Assembly: GCA_029865265.1 (NCBI GenBank)
Contig: JAOUHG010000005.1
Span: 1 to 64,000, forward strand
Direction of reading: 5' to 3'
DNA from: Candidatus Krumholzibacteriia bacterium
Lineage (GTDB): Bacteria; Krumholzibacteriota; Krumholzibacteriia; WVZY01; JAKEHA01
DNA: 64,000 bases
In this document: positions 27,927 to 36,701 of the stretch, one piece after another
How the letters are laid out: every line of letters starts with the position of its first letter
Position numbering within the stretch: the stretch's first letter is position 1
Notes under the pieces: model-generated
The model's database searches: none
Seen by the model: only the letters and a program-made list of their open reading frames with translations
Told to the model about the DNA's origin: nothing
Program-made: the position numbers and the translations under genes

Positions 27927-29018
27927 GTGACCACCACAGCACTGACACATTCGCGGGACCGCGCGGTGGAGTTTCTGACTCCGCTGCTGGGGCGTATGGT
28001 TCGCCACGAGCCGTTCTCGCTGCCATCGGACATCAACGACCGCAGCCGCGTGCTCGTGGTCGACTCCGGAGACCTCACCGAACTGCTTTTCTTTGCACCG
28101 GTCCTCAACCACCTCAAGCGCCGTTATCCGGGCATGCGCATCACCGTGCTGGTGCGCGAGGGCAACGGCGAACTGATCCGTACGCTGGAGCCCATCAGCG
28201 AGATGATCAGCTACGAGTCCGAACACCTGACGTTGTTCTCCAGCACGTTCTTCGGCCTGCTGCGCCGTATCCGCAGCCGCGGCTTCGACGTGGTCTTCCT
28301 GCTGGGTCGCGAGTTCAGCTTCGCCCGCTCGCTCGCGGCGCTGGTTTCCAACGCGAAGTTGCGCGTCGGTTTCTCGCAGCGCTTCACCTATCCCTTCGTC
28401 AACTGCGAGATCCGCTCCAGCCAGAGCGGGCAGTACGAAGCCCCGCGTGCGCTCAGTTTCCTCTCCGTGCTGGGGCAGAGCCCGGGTGACAACGTAATGG
28501 CGTGGAAGCTCCCCGACGCGGACGTGCGCTGGGCCACGCAAATGATTCATTTCCGCCGCACCGACAAGGACGGGATGATCATTGCGGTGGATCCCGGCAT
28601 GGGCAAGGGCAACCACCGTCTGGTGGACACGGCCATGGCCTACGTCGCCAGCGAGGTGGCGCGGCGCAACGGGGCCAAACTGCTGCTGCTGTCCCACAAT
28701 CTGGACGCGAAGGGCATGGCGCGTTTCCGCTCGCTGGTCAAGGCGCCGGTGGTGGACGTCGAGCCCAAGAACGTCAAGGAAGCCCTTGCGCTCCTCTCTC
28801 GCGCCGATCTAGTCTTGGCCGGCAATACGGACTATTTCCATTTCGCGGTCAGCATGAGACGGCCGACGATTGGTTTCTTCACGCGATTCGATGGCATCAA
28901 CTGGTTCCCCAGATCCGCCCCACACGTCCAGATCATCCAGGGTGTGCGGGGCCAGAAGGTGTCGGTCGACGAGGTCTGCTCCAAGATCGACACGCTCCTG
29001 CAACTCGCAAAGCGCTAG
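27927..29018 (+). CDS. GT9 family glycosyltransferase (heptosyltransferase-like)
   Basis: This 363-residue protein of the GT-B fold has an N-terminal SRVLVVDSGDLTELLFFAPVLNHL, a divergent form of the GT9 opening, and a C-terminal donor-site region LVLAGNTDYFHFAVSMRRPTIGFF corresponding to the usual NDSGxxH motif. Both motifs are altered, so the donor sugar may differ from ADP-heptose. I chose GTG 27927 because GAGG lies eight bases upstream; a TTG at 27909 is an alternative. It precedes msbA and is the first of four GT9 genes in the lipopolysaccharide region. Confidence 0.82.
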   Translation: MTTTALTHSRDRAVEFLTPLLGRMVRHEPFSLPSDINDRSRVLVVDSGDLTELLFFAPVLNHLKRRYPGMRITVLVREGNGELIRTLEPISEMISYESEHLTLFSSTFFGLLRRIRSRGFDVVFLLGREFSFARSLAALVSNAKLRVGFSQRFTYPFVNCEIRSSQSGQYEAPRALSFLSVLGQSPGDNVMAWKLPDADVRWATQMIHFRRTDKDGMIIAVDPGMGKGNHRLVDTAMAYVASEVARRNGAKLLLLSHNLDAKGMARFRSLVKAPVVDVEPKNVKEALALLSRADLVLAGNTDYFHFAVSMRRPTIGFFTRFDGINWFPRSAPHVQIIQGVRGQKVSVDEVCSKIDTLLQLAKR

Positions 29019-29078
29019 CGCCGCGCGGGCGCTTCCTGCATATTGTGCGTCGGTGCCCCCCGGGGGGGAGCCCGCTCC

Positions 29079-30914
29079 ATGAATACCTACCAACGCCTGC
29101 TCGGTTACGTGCGCCCGTACTGGAAGCGCCTGGTCCTGCTGTCGATCACGGTGACGATGTTCGCGTCCCTGAGCGGGGTGTCGCTCACGCTCATTCCGCC
29201 CTTCCTGCGCGTGATCCTCGACAAGGAACCGCCCGCGGCCAGCGCACCCAGCGGTGAGGGGCTGCCGCTGCCGGCGTGGATGGAGAGCGCGCGGGTGGAT
29301 GTGAAGACCGCGTTCGAGGGATGGATGTACGCAGGGGATGCCAACGAGCGCCTGGCCCGCTTCATCATCGCACTCATCTCGCTCATGCTGGTGAAGAACA
29401 TCTTTGGGTACATCCAGACCTACTTCACCGAGTACCTGGAGCAACGCGTCCTGTTCCGCGTGCGGCGTGACATCTACGGCCACATCCTGGATCTGCCGCT
29501 GTCGTATTTCGACCGCGAGCGCGCCGGTCATCTGATTTCGCGTGTCACCAACGACGTGTCCATGCTGCACGGCGCTGTGATCGGTGTCGCAGCCAGCGTG
29601 ATGCGCAACGTGCTCATGACCCTGCTGGCGGTGGTTATCATTCTCACCGTCAGCTGGCGTCTCACCCTGCTGGTGGTGTGCATCATTCCCATTAACGTGC
29701 TGCTGATGGACCTGGTGGGGCGCAAGCTGCGCGGGCGCAGCCGGCGGGCACAGGAGGGCATGGCCGACATGACCGCGAGTCTCGAGGAGACCATCGGCGG
29801 CGTGCGCCTGGTCAAGGCCTTCGGGACGCGAGAGCAGGAGGAGGCGCGGTTCGGCCGCTACAGCTATCGCCACATGATGCAGTTCATCAAGATGAAGTTG
29901 TATGCGGCGCTCTCCGCGCCGACCTCGGAGTTGCTGGGCACCACCTCGTTCGCGGTGGTGCTCTGGTACGGCGGGCACCGGGTGCTGGCCGGCGGCATCC
30001 CCGCGGAGAACCTGGTGATGTTCGTGGCGGCCATGCTGTTCGTGATTACGCCGCTGAAGAACCTGAGCAAGCTCAGCACCGTCGTGCAACAGGCCAACGC
30101 GTCGGCGCAGCGCGTGTTCGACCTGCTGGATGTGCCCGGTGAACCTCTGGACCGCGGCGGCCGCGAGGCCGTGTTCGAGCGCGAGTTGCGTTTCGAGCAC
30201 GTCAATTTCGAATACGAGCGCGGCGAGCCGGTGCTGCGCGACGTGAGCGTGAGCGTCGCGCGCGGGGAAGTGGTGGCCATCGTGGGATCGAGCGGTGCGG
30301 GCAAGACCACCTTCGTCGATCTCATCCCCCGTTTCTATCAGCCCAGCGGCGGGCGCATCACCCTGGATGGCGTGGACACGCGCGAGGTGTCGCTGTCGTC
30401 GCTGCGCGCGCTGATGGGGATCGTCACCCAGGATACCATTCTGTTCAACGATACCATCGCCAACAACATCGCCTACGGGAGCGCCGGCGCCACGCGCGAA
30501 CAGATCGAGAACGCGGCGCGCACGGCCAACGCGCATGACTTCATCACCGGTTTCACCCACGGCTACGACACGGTGGTGGGTGATCGCGGCGCGCAGCTCT
30601 CCGGGGGACAGAAGCAGCGCCTCGCCATTGCGCGCGCCATTCTGCGCGATCCGCAGATCCTGATATTCGACGAGGCCACCAGTGCGCTCGACAGCGAGAG
30701 CGAACGCCTGGTGCAGGACGCCATGGACCGCCTGCTGGAAGGACGGACCACATTCGTCATCGCCCACCGGCTTTCCACCATCCGCCACGCGGATAAGATC
30801 CTGGTGCTGGATCGCGGCTGCCTTACCGAGCACGGAACCCACGTCGAACTGCTCGAACGCCGCGGTGTCTACCACCGCCTCTACCAGCTGCAGTTCGGCC
30901 ACGCCACCGCATGA
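29079..30914 (+). CDS. msbA: MsbA-type lipid A flippase, ABC exporter
   Basis: This 611-residue half-transporter has six membrane helices in residues about 15-330 and a nucleotide-binding domain after 360. It shows Walker A GSSGAGKTT, signature QLSGGQKQRLAIARA, Walker B ILIFDEATSALD and the switch histidine in VIAHRLST. The family flips lipid A-core across the inner membrane. Several related exporters move other lipids, but the flanking heptosyltransferase and heptose-activation genes support lipid A. ATG 29079 has a GGGGGGGAG ribosome site; its stop overlaps the following waaF-like start. Confidence 0.88.
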   Translation: MNTYQRLLGYVRPYWKRLVLLSITVTMFASLSGVSLTLIPPFLRVILDKEPPAASAPSGEGLPLPAWMESARVDVKTAFEGWMYAGDANERLARFIIALISLMLVKNIFGYIQTYFTEYLEQRVLFRVRRDIYGHILDLPLSYFDRERAGHLISRVTNDVSMLHGAVIGVAASVMRNVLMTLLAVVIILTVSWRLTLLVVCIIPINVLLMDLVGRKLRGRSRRAQEGMADMTASLEETIGGVRLVKAFGTREQEEARFGRYSYRHMMQFIKMKLYAALSAPTSELLGTTSFAVVLWYGGHRVLAGGIPAENLVMFVAAMLFVITPLKNLSKLSTVVQQANASAQRVFDLLDVPGEPLDRGGREAVFERELRFEHVNFEYERGEPVLRDVSVSVARGEVVAIVGSSGAGKTTFVDLIPRFYQPSGGRITLDGVDTREVSLSSLRALMGIVTQDTILFNDTIANNIAYGSAGATREQIENAARTANAHDFITGFTHGYDTVVGDRGAQLSGGQKQRLAIARAILRDPQILIFDEATSALDSESERLVQDAMDRLLEGRTTFVIAHRLSTIRHADKILVLDRGCLTEHGTHVELLERRGVYHRLYQLQFGHATA

Positions 30915-31951
30915 CGCCATCGTTCAGCGCACCGGAGCGACGCCGCCGGACGGCGGTAATCGCCCCCAACTGGCTGGGCGATGCGGTCATGTCGCTGCCG
31001 GCCATCGCCGGCCTGGGCGCGGACGCGGACGTCGCCGTGCTCTGTCCGCGCTACACGGCGCGCGTCTTCTGGGGCGCCCCGGGTGTGGCGGAGGTGTGGG
31101 TCGACGGCGCCGCCGGGCGTCTGAGTCGTATCCGGGAACGGGCGCGCGCGCTGCGCGCCTACGGCACGTCGGCGGCGCTGGTGCTGCCCCCGTCGCTGTC
31201 CAGCGCGCTGGGGCCCTGGCTGGCCGGCGTTCGAACGCGGGTTGGATTCGCCAGCGATGGGCGGCGCCCGCTCCTCTCCGAGGCGCCGGCCGTGCCGCCG
31301 CGCACCCTCCACTTGAGCGAGGCGTACCGGCAGCTGTCGTGGCGCCTCGGCGCACCACCCGGCGGCTCGGGGGATCCGCGCCTGCGGGTGTCGGCGGCGG
31401 AACGGGAGGCGGTGGCCGCACGGCTGTCGCACGCCGGCGTGGGGGGGGATTACGTGGTGGTGGTTCCGGGGGCCGCCTTCGGTCCCGCGAAGGCGTGGCC
31501 ATGGGAGCGGTACAACGACCTGTGCGGACGTCTGGCGCGGGATGTTCCGGTGGTGGTCACCGGGGGGTCGGGCGACCGCGGCGTCTGCGAGCGGGTGGCG
31601 GGTGGCCGGGCCGGGGTGGTCAACCTGGCCGGAGACACCACCCTGGGAGAGTTCTTCGCGCTGGTGAAGGGCGCGCGTGCCCTGGTGGCAAACGACAGCG
31701 GGGCACCGCACGTCTCGGCCGCGCTCGCGACGCCGACGGTGGTGCTGTTCGGCTCAACGGCGCCCGCCTGGACGGCGCCGCGCGGCGGACCGGTGCAGGT
31801 GCTCCAGCACGCGGTGCACTGCAACCCCTGCTTCCGCCGCCGGTGTCCCACGCAACTCGAGTGCTTCAACGGGATTGCGGTGGAGGACGTGGAGGCGGGT
31901 GTGCGCGCCTTCCTGGCCCGGCCGGCCGCCGGCGTCACGCCGCGGGCCTGA
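30911..31951 (+). CDS. waaF: Lipopolysaccharide heptosyltransferase II-like protein (GT9)
   Basis: This 346-residue GT9 enzyme opens TAVIAPNWLGDAVMSLPAI, the WaaF-type motif, and carries VVVVPGAAFGPAKAWP and VANDSGAPHVSAALATPTVVLFGS at the donor site. The near-C-terminal CNPCFRRRCPTQLECF matches the Cys-rich element of WaaF proteins. It should add L,D-heptose to the inner core using ADP-heptose at the cytoplasmic face. The following genes provide heptose activation. It overlaps msbA by four bases. The symbol rests on motif similarity among four paralogs, so the exact linkage is uncertain. Confidence 0.85.
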   Translation: MTPSFSAPERRRRTAVIAPNWLGDAVMSLPAIAGLGADADVAVLCPRYTARVFWGAPGVAEVWVDGAAGRLSRIRERARALRAYGTSAALVLPPSLSSALGPWLAGVRTRVGFASDGRRPLLSEAPAVPPRTLHLSEAYRQLSWRLGAPPGGSGDPRLRVSAAEREAVAARLSHAGVGGDYVVVVPGAAFGPAKAWPWERYNDLCGRLARDVPVVVTGGSGDRGVCERVAGGRAGVVNLAGDTTLGEFFALVKGARALVANDSGAPHVSAALATPTVVLFGSTAPAWTAPRGGPVQVLQHAVHCNPCFRRRCPTQLECFNGIAVEDVEAGVRAFLARPAAGVTPRA

Positions 31952-32016
31952 AAGACGGGCCGAGAAAGCCTTCGCCCGGGCCCCGCTGGCTGGGCTAATA
32001 TTCCCGCTCGAAACCG

Positions 32017-33012
32017 ATGAACCGCTTCCTGGACATTCTTGCGTCCTTCTCCGGGCTCCGTGTGGGCGTGGTGGGGGACTTCCTTCTGGACCAGTACGTG
32101 CTGGGCACGACCGCGCGCGTCTCGCGCGAGGCGCCCATCGTGGTGGTGGACTACCAGGACACGGTGTACCACCCGGGTGGTGCCGCCAATGCGGCCCAGA
32201 ACGTGACCGCGCTCGCGGGCGCGGCGGTGGCGGTGGGGGTGCTCGGGGCGGACCGCGAGGGCGACGCGCTGCAGTCCCTGCTGGCCGGCCGCGGGGTGGA
32301 CACGGCGCACCTGATGCGGCCCGAGTCCGCGGTCACGTCGACCAAGCTGCGCATTCTGGCCGGAGAGATGAACGCACAGAAGCAACAGGTGGCCCGCGTG
32401 GACCGGTCACACCACGTGACACTGGACGCCGCACAGCGCAAGCGGCTGCACGCGGCGGTTGCGCACGCGGCGCAGTCCTGCGGCGCGTTGCTGCTCGCGG
32501 ACTACGGGCTGGGTGTGCTGGACGGCGAAACCATCGAACTCGCCATCGGCGCGTGCCGGTCGCGCGCGGTTCCGGTGGTGGTGGACAGCCGCCATCGCAT
32601 GCGGGCGTTCCGCGGGGCCACCGTGGCGACGCCCAACGAGGTGGAGGCGATCGCCGCGCTGGAACTCGCGGACGAGAGCGCACTCACCGATCCGGCGGCG
32701 CTGCGCCGGGCGGCGGCAAAGACCGGGATCGAGAGCGTAATCGTGACGCGTGGCAGCAAGGGAATGGTCGTGTGCGGTGCTGACGGTGTCGAAAGCGTCG
32801 GGATCGCGGGCAACACCGCGGCGACCGACGTGACCGGCGCGGGCGACACCGTGTCGGCGGTGGTGGCGCTTTCGCTGGCGGCGGGTGCGACGGTGGGGGA
32901 AGCCGCGCGCATGGCGACCTTCGCCGCCTCGGTGGTGGTGATGAAGCGCGGCACGGCTACGGCGTCTCCGGAGGAGGTGCGCGCCGCGATCGAATCCGGT
33001 GGGGCGCGATGA
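32017..33012 (+). CDS. rfaE1: D-glycero-beta-D-manno-heptose-7-phosphate kinase (RfaE1)
   Basis: This 331-residue PfkB-family kinase corresponds to the N-terminal half of HldE. It has VGVVGDFLLDQYVLG, the glycine pair region YHPGGAANAAQNV, LLADYGLGVL, and the catalytic anion-hole motif ATDVTGAGDT near residue 275. It phosphorylates heptose-7-phosphate to the 1,7-bisphosphate in ADP-heptose synthesis. The second half of HldE is a separate gene directly downstream (4-base overlap). Isomerase (gmhA), phosphatase (gmhB) and epimerase (hldD) genes are not in the window. Confidence 0.92.
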   Translation: MNRFLDILASFSGLRVGVVGDFLLDQYVLGTTARVSREAPIVVVDYQDTVYHPGGAANAAQNVTALAGAAVAVGVLGADREGDALQSLLAGRGVDTAHLMRPESAVTSTKLRILAGEMNAQKQQVARVDRSHHVTLDAAQRKRLHAAVAHAAQSCGALLLADYGLGVLDGETIELAIGACRSRAVPVVVDSRHRMRAFRGATVATPNEVEAIAALELADESALTDPAALRRAAAKTGIESVIVTRGSKGMVVCGADGVESVGIAGNTAATDVTGAGDTVSAVVALSLAAGATVGEAARMATFAASVVVMKRGTATASPEEVRAAIESGGAR

Positions 33013-33521
33013 AGGGCGGGGTGGTGTCGGTCTGTGGCGACATCGAGGCGATTCGCGCCGTGATCGCCGCCGCGGCGGCGAAGCGCGTCGTGCTGGCCAA
33101 CGGCTGTTTCGACCCGCTGCACGTGGGGCATGCGCGCTACCTGGCCGACGCGGCGGGCCATGGTGATTTCCTGGTGGTGGCCGTCAATGACGACACGGGC
33201 ACGCGGCGCATCAAGGGGGAGGGCCGCCCGGTGGTGCCGGCGCGGGACCGAGCGGCGCTCGTTGCCGCGCTGGCCTGCGTGGATGCGGTGCTGCTGTTCG
33301 GGGACGACACCGTGGAGCGATTGTTGCGCGGTATTCGACCCGCCGTGCACGCGAAGGGAACCGACTATACCGCCGAGACGGTTCCGGAGCGTGAGATTGC
33401 ACGCGAACTCGGCATCGAGACCGTGATCGCGGGCGATCCCAAGACCCACGCATCGCGGGAGGTCGTGGCACGGGTGCGCGCCGTTTCGCGCAACGGGCCG
33501 CCGGGTCCCGCAGGCGAATGA
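33009..33521 (+). CDS. rfaE2: D-glycero-beta-D-manno-heptose 1-phosphate adenylyltransferase (RfaE2)
   Basis: This 170-residue cytidylyltransferase-fold protein matches the C-terminal half of HldE. It has VVLANGCFDPLHVGHARYL with the GxFDxxHxGH nucleotide-binding motif, KGEGRPVVPARDRAALVAAL, and VHAKGTDYTAETVPE. It activates heptose-1-phosphate to ADP-heptose. It overlaps the kinase gene and the next GT9 gene by four bases each, so supply and use of ADP-heptose are coupled in one operon. Having the two HldE activities as separate proteins is common outside enterics. Confidence 0.93.
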   Translation: MKGGVVSVCGDIEAIRAVIAAAAAKRVVLANGCFDPLHVGHARYLADAAGHGDFLVVAVNDDTGTRRIKGEGRPVVPARDRAALVAALACVDAVLLFGDDTVERLLRGIRPAVHAKGTDYTAETVPEREIARELGIETVIAGDPKTHASREVVARVRAVSRNGPPGPAGE

Positions 33522-34549
33522 AGCCGCCGCGGGACCGCATCCTCGTCACGCGTCTCAACTTCCTCGGCGACGTCGTGCTGTCGCTGCCGCTGGTGGATGC
33601 GTTGCGCGACGCCTGTCCCGGCGCCGAAATAGACTACCTCACACGCCGCCCCGGCACGGAATTGCTCGCCGGCGATACCCGTTTTGCCGCGGTTTTTGAA
33701 CAGCGCCCCGGCGTGCTCGCGGCGTTGCGCCTGGTGCGCGCGCTGCGCGCCCGCCGTTACCGTGCGGTGATCGACCTGTATTCCAACCCGCGCAGTGCGT
33801 GGCTCACGTGGAGCACGGGCGCACCACTGCGCGTGGGCGGCGATCGCCGCGGACGCCGCCATCTCTACACGCATCCGGTCAGCGTGCCGCAGTCGATCCG
33901 GCGTGTGACCGACATCTTCATGCAGTACGGTGCACCGCTGGGTGTCACCGGAAGCGCCACGCTGCCGTCACTTTCGATCCGCGCCGACGAACGTGCGCGC
34001 GCGGATCACACGCTTGAGCGCCGGGGGGCGGTTCGCCGGCCGCTGGTCGGCGTGCACCCCGGGGGGAAGTGGAGTGTCAAGCGCTGGCCGACGGCGGGGT
34101 TCGTGGAACTCATCCGCACGCTGAGCGCGCAGCTGGGTGCGGAGGTGATCGTGTTCACCGGGCCGGGGGAGGTGGCGGCCACCGAGGCGGTACGAGCGGA
34201 GATCGGAGACGAGGCCCGCTACGCGCCGCCGATGGCCGTGCGCGAGCTGGCCGCGATGCTCTCGCGTCTGGACGCCATGGTGGCGTGCGACGGGGGCGTG
34301 ATGCACGTGTCGGCCGCGGTGGGAACGCCCACGGTGGGAGTCTTTGGCAGCAGCGAACCGTCGGTGTGGTTTCCGTACGCGGGGCACGGTCCGTACCGCG
34401 CGGCGTTCATCGACGTACCGTGCCGGCCGTGCCATCGGCACGAGTGCCCGCTGGGACACACCCGGTGCCTGAACGATCTCTCCGCTGCGGCGGTGCTGGC
34501 ACAGGTGCGTGACGTGCTCGCGTGGAAGCGCAGCGGGGCGTCGGCATGA
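33518..34549 (+). CDS. GT9 family glycosyltransferase (heptosyltransferase-like)
   Basis: This 343-residue GT-B enzyme opens RILVTRLNFLGDVVLSLPLV (typical GT9), continues with VGVHPGGKWSVKRWP, and has the donor site VACDGGVMHVSAAVGTPTVGVFGSSEP. The Cys-containing DVPCRPCHRHECPLGHTRC near the end is shared with heptosyltransferases. It likely adds a heptose to the core oligosaccharide. It is coupled by four-base overlaps to rfaE2 upstream and another GT9 gene downstream. The acceptor position cannot be told from sequence. Confidence 0.88.
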   Translation: MKPPRDRILVTRLNFLGDVVLSLPLVDALRDACPGAEIDYLTRRPGTELLAGDTRFAAVFEQRPGVLAALRLVRALRARRYRAVIDLYSNPRSAWLTWSTGAPLRVGGDRRGRRHLYTHPVSVPQSIRRVTDIFMQYGAPLGVTGSATLPSLSIRADERARADHTLERRGAVRRPLVGVHPGGKWSVKRWPTAGFVELIRTLSAQLGAEVIVFTGPGEVAATEAVRAEIGDEARYAPPMAVRELAAMLSRLDAMVACDGGVMHVSAAVGTPTVGVFGSSEPSVWFPYAGHGPYRAAFIDVPCRPCHRHECPLGHTRCLNDLSAAAVLAQVRDVLAWKRSGASA

Positions 34550-35583
34550 GCGTTCGCGAGGAGTGGGTGGTGGCGATCCGCCTGCGTCAGCTCGGGGACG
34601 TGCTGGCGGCGCTCGACTCGGTGCGCGCGCTCAGGCAATTTGCACCGCAGCGCCGCGTGGCCTACGTGGTGGACGCGCCGTTCGACCAGGTGCTGAAGGG
34701 ACTGGCGTATATCGACCGCGTGATGGTGGCGCCGCGGCGTGGCGGCGCGCCGGCGTGGATCCCATTCGTGCGCCAGTTGCGCGCGCTGCACCCGGTGGCG
34801 GCGATCGATTTTCACGGCAGCGCCCGTTCGGCGCTGATCTCGCTGATGTCGGGTGCGCCGATGCGCGCCGGGTACGACGTGCGCGGCCGCGGTCTCGCCT
34901 ACACCGTTCGTGAGCCGCGGGGAGAGTTTCATGACGGCGTGCGCATTCCGCACACCCCGCTGGTGTGGGGCGCGCGCCTGGCGCGTCACGCCGGGGCCGC
35001 CGCCGCCGGCAGCGTGCCGCCGGCGTTGCGGGTGGACGAGAAGAGCCGTGAGCAGGCGCGCACCCGGTTGATCGAGGCGGGTGTGGACGCCGCGGTGATC
35101 GACGGCGGCCGGCTGGTGGGGTTGAACCCGGGCCGACCGGTTGCGTCCAAGTTCTGGGCGCCCGGGCGCTTCGCGGATCTCGCGCGTGCCATCGCGGGCG
35201 ACGGTGGCCAGGCGCTGGTGATGTGGGGGCCGGGCGAAGAAGCGCTGGCGCAGAGCATTGCGTCGCAGTCGGGCGCGGTGGTGTCGCCGTCGTTTGCGCT
35301 GCGCGACGTCACCGGCGCGCTGGCCAACCTGGCCGCACTGGTGAGCATCGATTCCGGATTGAAGCATCTCGCGGTATGCGCGCGCGTTCCAACCGTCACC
35401 GTGTTTGGATCCACCGATCCGCGCGAATGGCACATGGGCGGCGCGCGAGACGCGTACTTGTGGAAGGGACTGTCGTGCTCACCGTGTCGGCGCCTGTCGT
35501 GTCCATACGGTGCGCCCTGCATGGACCTTGCCGTGGATGACGTGATGACCGTGCTGCGCAGGACGCTGGAGGCGGCGGCATGA
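34546..35583 (+). CDS. GT9 family glycosyltransferase
   Basis: This 345-residue protein opens WVVAIRLRQLGDVLAALDSV, has VGLNPGRPVASKFWAP and the donor motif VSIDSGLKHLAVCARVPTVTVFGSTDP, then the Cys cluster SCSPCRRLSCPYGAPC. It is a paralog of the preceding gene. The internal Asn/Asp residue of the usual NDSG motif is replaced (SIDSG), as in part of this family. The ATG overlaps the previous stop; a further ATG at 34522 lies inside the upstream gene. Likely part of core or O-antigen assembly. Confidence 0.86.
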   Translation: MSVREEWVVAIRLRQLGDVLAALDSVRALRQFAPQRRVAYVVDAPFDQVLKGLAYIDRVMVAPRRGGAPAWIPFVRQLRALHPVAAIDFHGSARSALISLMSGAPMRAGYDVRGRGLAYTVREPRGEFHDGVRIPHTPLVWGARLARHAGAAAAGSVPPALRVDEKSREQARTRLIEAGVDAAVIDGGRLVGLNPGRPVASKFWAPGRFADLARAIAGDGGQALVMWGPGEEALAQSIASQSGAVVSPSFALRDVTGALANLAALVSIDSGLKHLAVCARVPTVTVFGSTDPREWHMGGARDAYLWKGLSCSPCRRLSCPYGAPCMDLAVDDVMTVLRRTLEAAA

Positions 35584-36701
35584 GTTGGCTACGCGTGCTG
35601 ATGGTGGATTCGGAACGCTCCTGGCGTGGCGGGCAGGAGCAGGTGCGCCTGCTCATGAAGGGGCTGGTGGCCGAGGGCGCGGCGGTGACGCTGGCGGCGC
35701 CGCCCGAGGGTGCGTTGTTCGAGCGCGCCGCAGCGCTCGATGTGGATCGCATCGCCTGGAACGGCCGTGCCACGGGCCTGGGTGCGCTGCGCCGCGCCAT
35801 GGCGTCGGGGCGCTTCGACATCGTCCACTCGCACGCGTCGCGTGCGCACGGCGCCGTGTCGGCCGCGCGCGTGGGGCTCGCGGCGCGGCCGCCGCACGTG
35901 GTCAGCCGCCGGGTGGATTTTCCGGTGGGCAAGGGGTTGCCCGGGCGCTGGAAGTACCGCCGCGGCGCGGACGCGTACATCGCCATCTCACGCCAGGTGC
36001 GCGAGGTGTTGATCTCCGGCGGCGTGCCGCCCGCGTCGATCGACGTGGTTCCCAGCGGTATCGATCTGGACAAGTTCGCCCGCGGCCGCGAGGCGACGGC
36101 GGTGCGCGCCGAGTTCGGTCTCGACGGTGCCACGCGCGTGGTGGGCAACATCGCCGCGCTCGCGCCGCACAAGTCACAGTCGGACCTGCTGCGTGCGGCG
36201 GGACACGTGCTTGCCACGCGCGACGATGTTCGCTTCTTCGTGGTCGGGGAGGGGGCCCTGCGCGCGGACCTTGAGCGGCTCGCGGGGAGCCTGGGCATCG
36301 CTGGCCGGGTGGTGTTCACCGGGTTCCGGCCCGACGCGCTGGATCTGTTGCGAATGTTCGATGTGTTCGTGATGAGTTCCTACCTGGAAGGGCTGGGAAC
36401 TTCGATCATGGACGCCCAGGCGGTGGGAATCCCGGTGGTGGCCACGCGCACCGGTGGCATTCCCGAGATCGTCGAGGACGGCGAGAGCGGGCTCCTGGTT
36501 CCGCCCCGTTCCCCGGACTTGCTTGCGGCCGCGATTCTGCGCATGCTTGACGATGAAACCCTGCGTGAGGCGTGCATCCGGGGCGGTCGCGAACGATCGC
36601 ACGGATACGACTACCGCAACACGGTGTACAAGACCCTGGACGTCTATCGCCGCCTCTGTCACGCGAATCACCCCCCTGGAGAAAAGGACGCCATCCGATG
36701 A
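35580..36701 (+). CDS. GT4 family glycosyltransferase
   Basis: This 373-residue GT-B retaining enzyme has WRGGQEQVRLLMKGL at the acceptor side, VVPSGIDLDKF after the domain linker, VGNIAALAPHKSQ, FFVVGEGALRADLE, and the donor site EGLGTSIMDAQAVGIPVVATRTGGIPEIV with the E-x7-E pattern. It is coupled to the GT9 gene before it and the DUF3108 gene after it by four-base overlaps. By position it acts in the lipopolysaccharide core or O-antigen pathway; the sugar is unknown. Confidence 0.88.
   Translation: MSWLRVLMVDSERSWRGGQEQVRLLMKGLVAEGAAVTLAAPPEGALFERAAALDVDRIAWNGRATGLGALRRAMASGRFDIVHSHASRAHGAVSAARVGLAARPPHVVSRRVDFPVGKGLPGRWKYRRGADAYIAISRQVREVLISGGVPPASIDVVPSGIDLDKFARGREATAVRAEFGLDGATRVVGNIAALAPHKSQSDLLRAAGHVLATRDDVRFFVVGEGALRADLERLAGSLGIAGRVVFTGFRPDALDLLRMFDVFVMSSYLEGLGTSIMDAQAVGIPVVATRTGGIPEIVEDGESGLLVPPRSPDLLAAAILRMLDDETLREACIRGGRERSHGYDYRNTVYKTLDVYRRLCHANHPPGEKDAIR

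Noticed and set aside
28809-30920. A 703-codon minus-strand open frame opposite msbA
   Set aside because: Antisense artefact of GC-rich coding; msbA on the plus strand has all ABC motifs.
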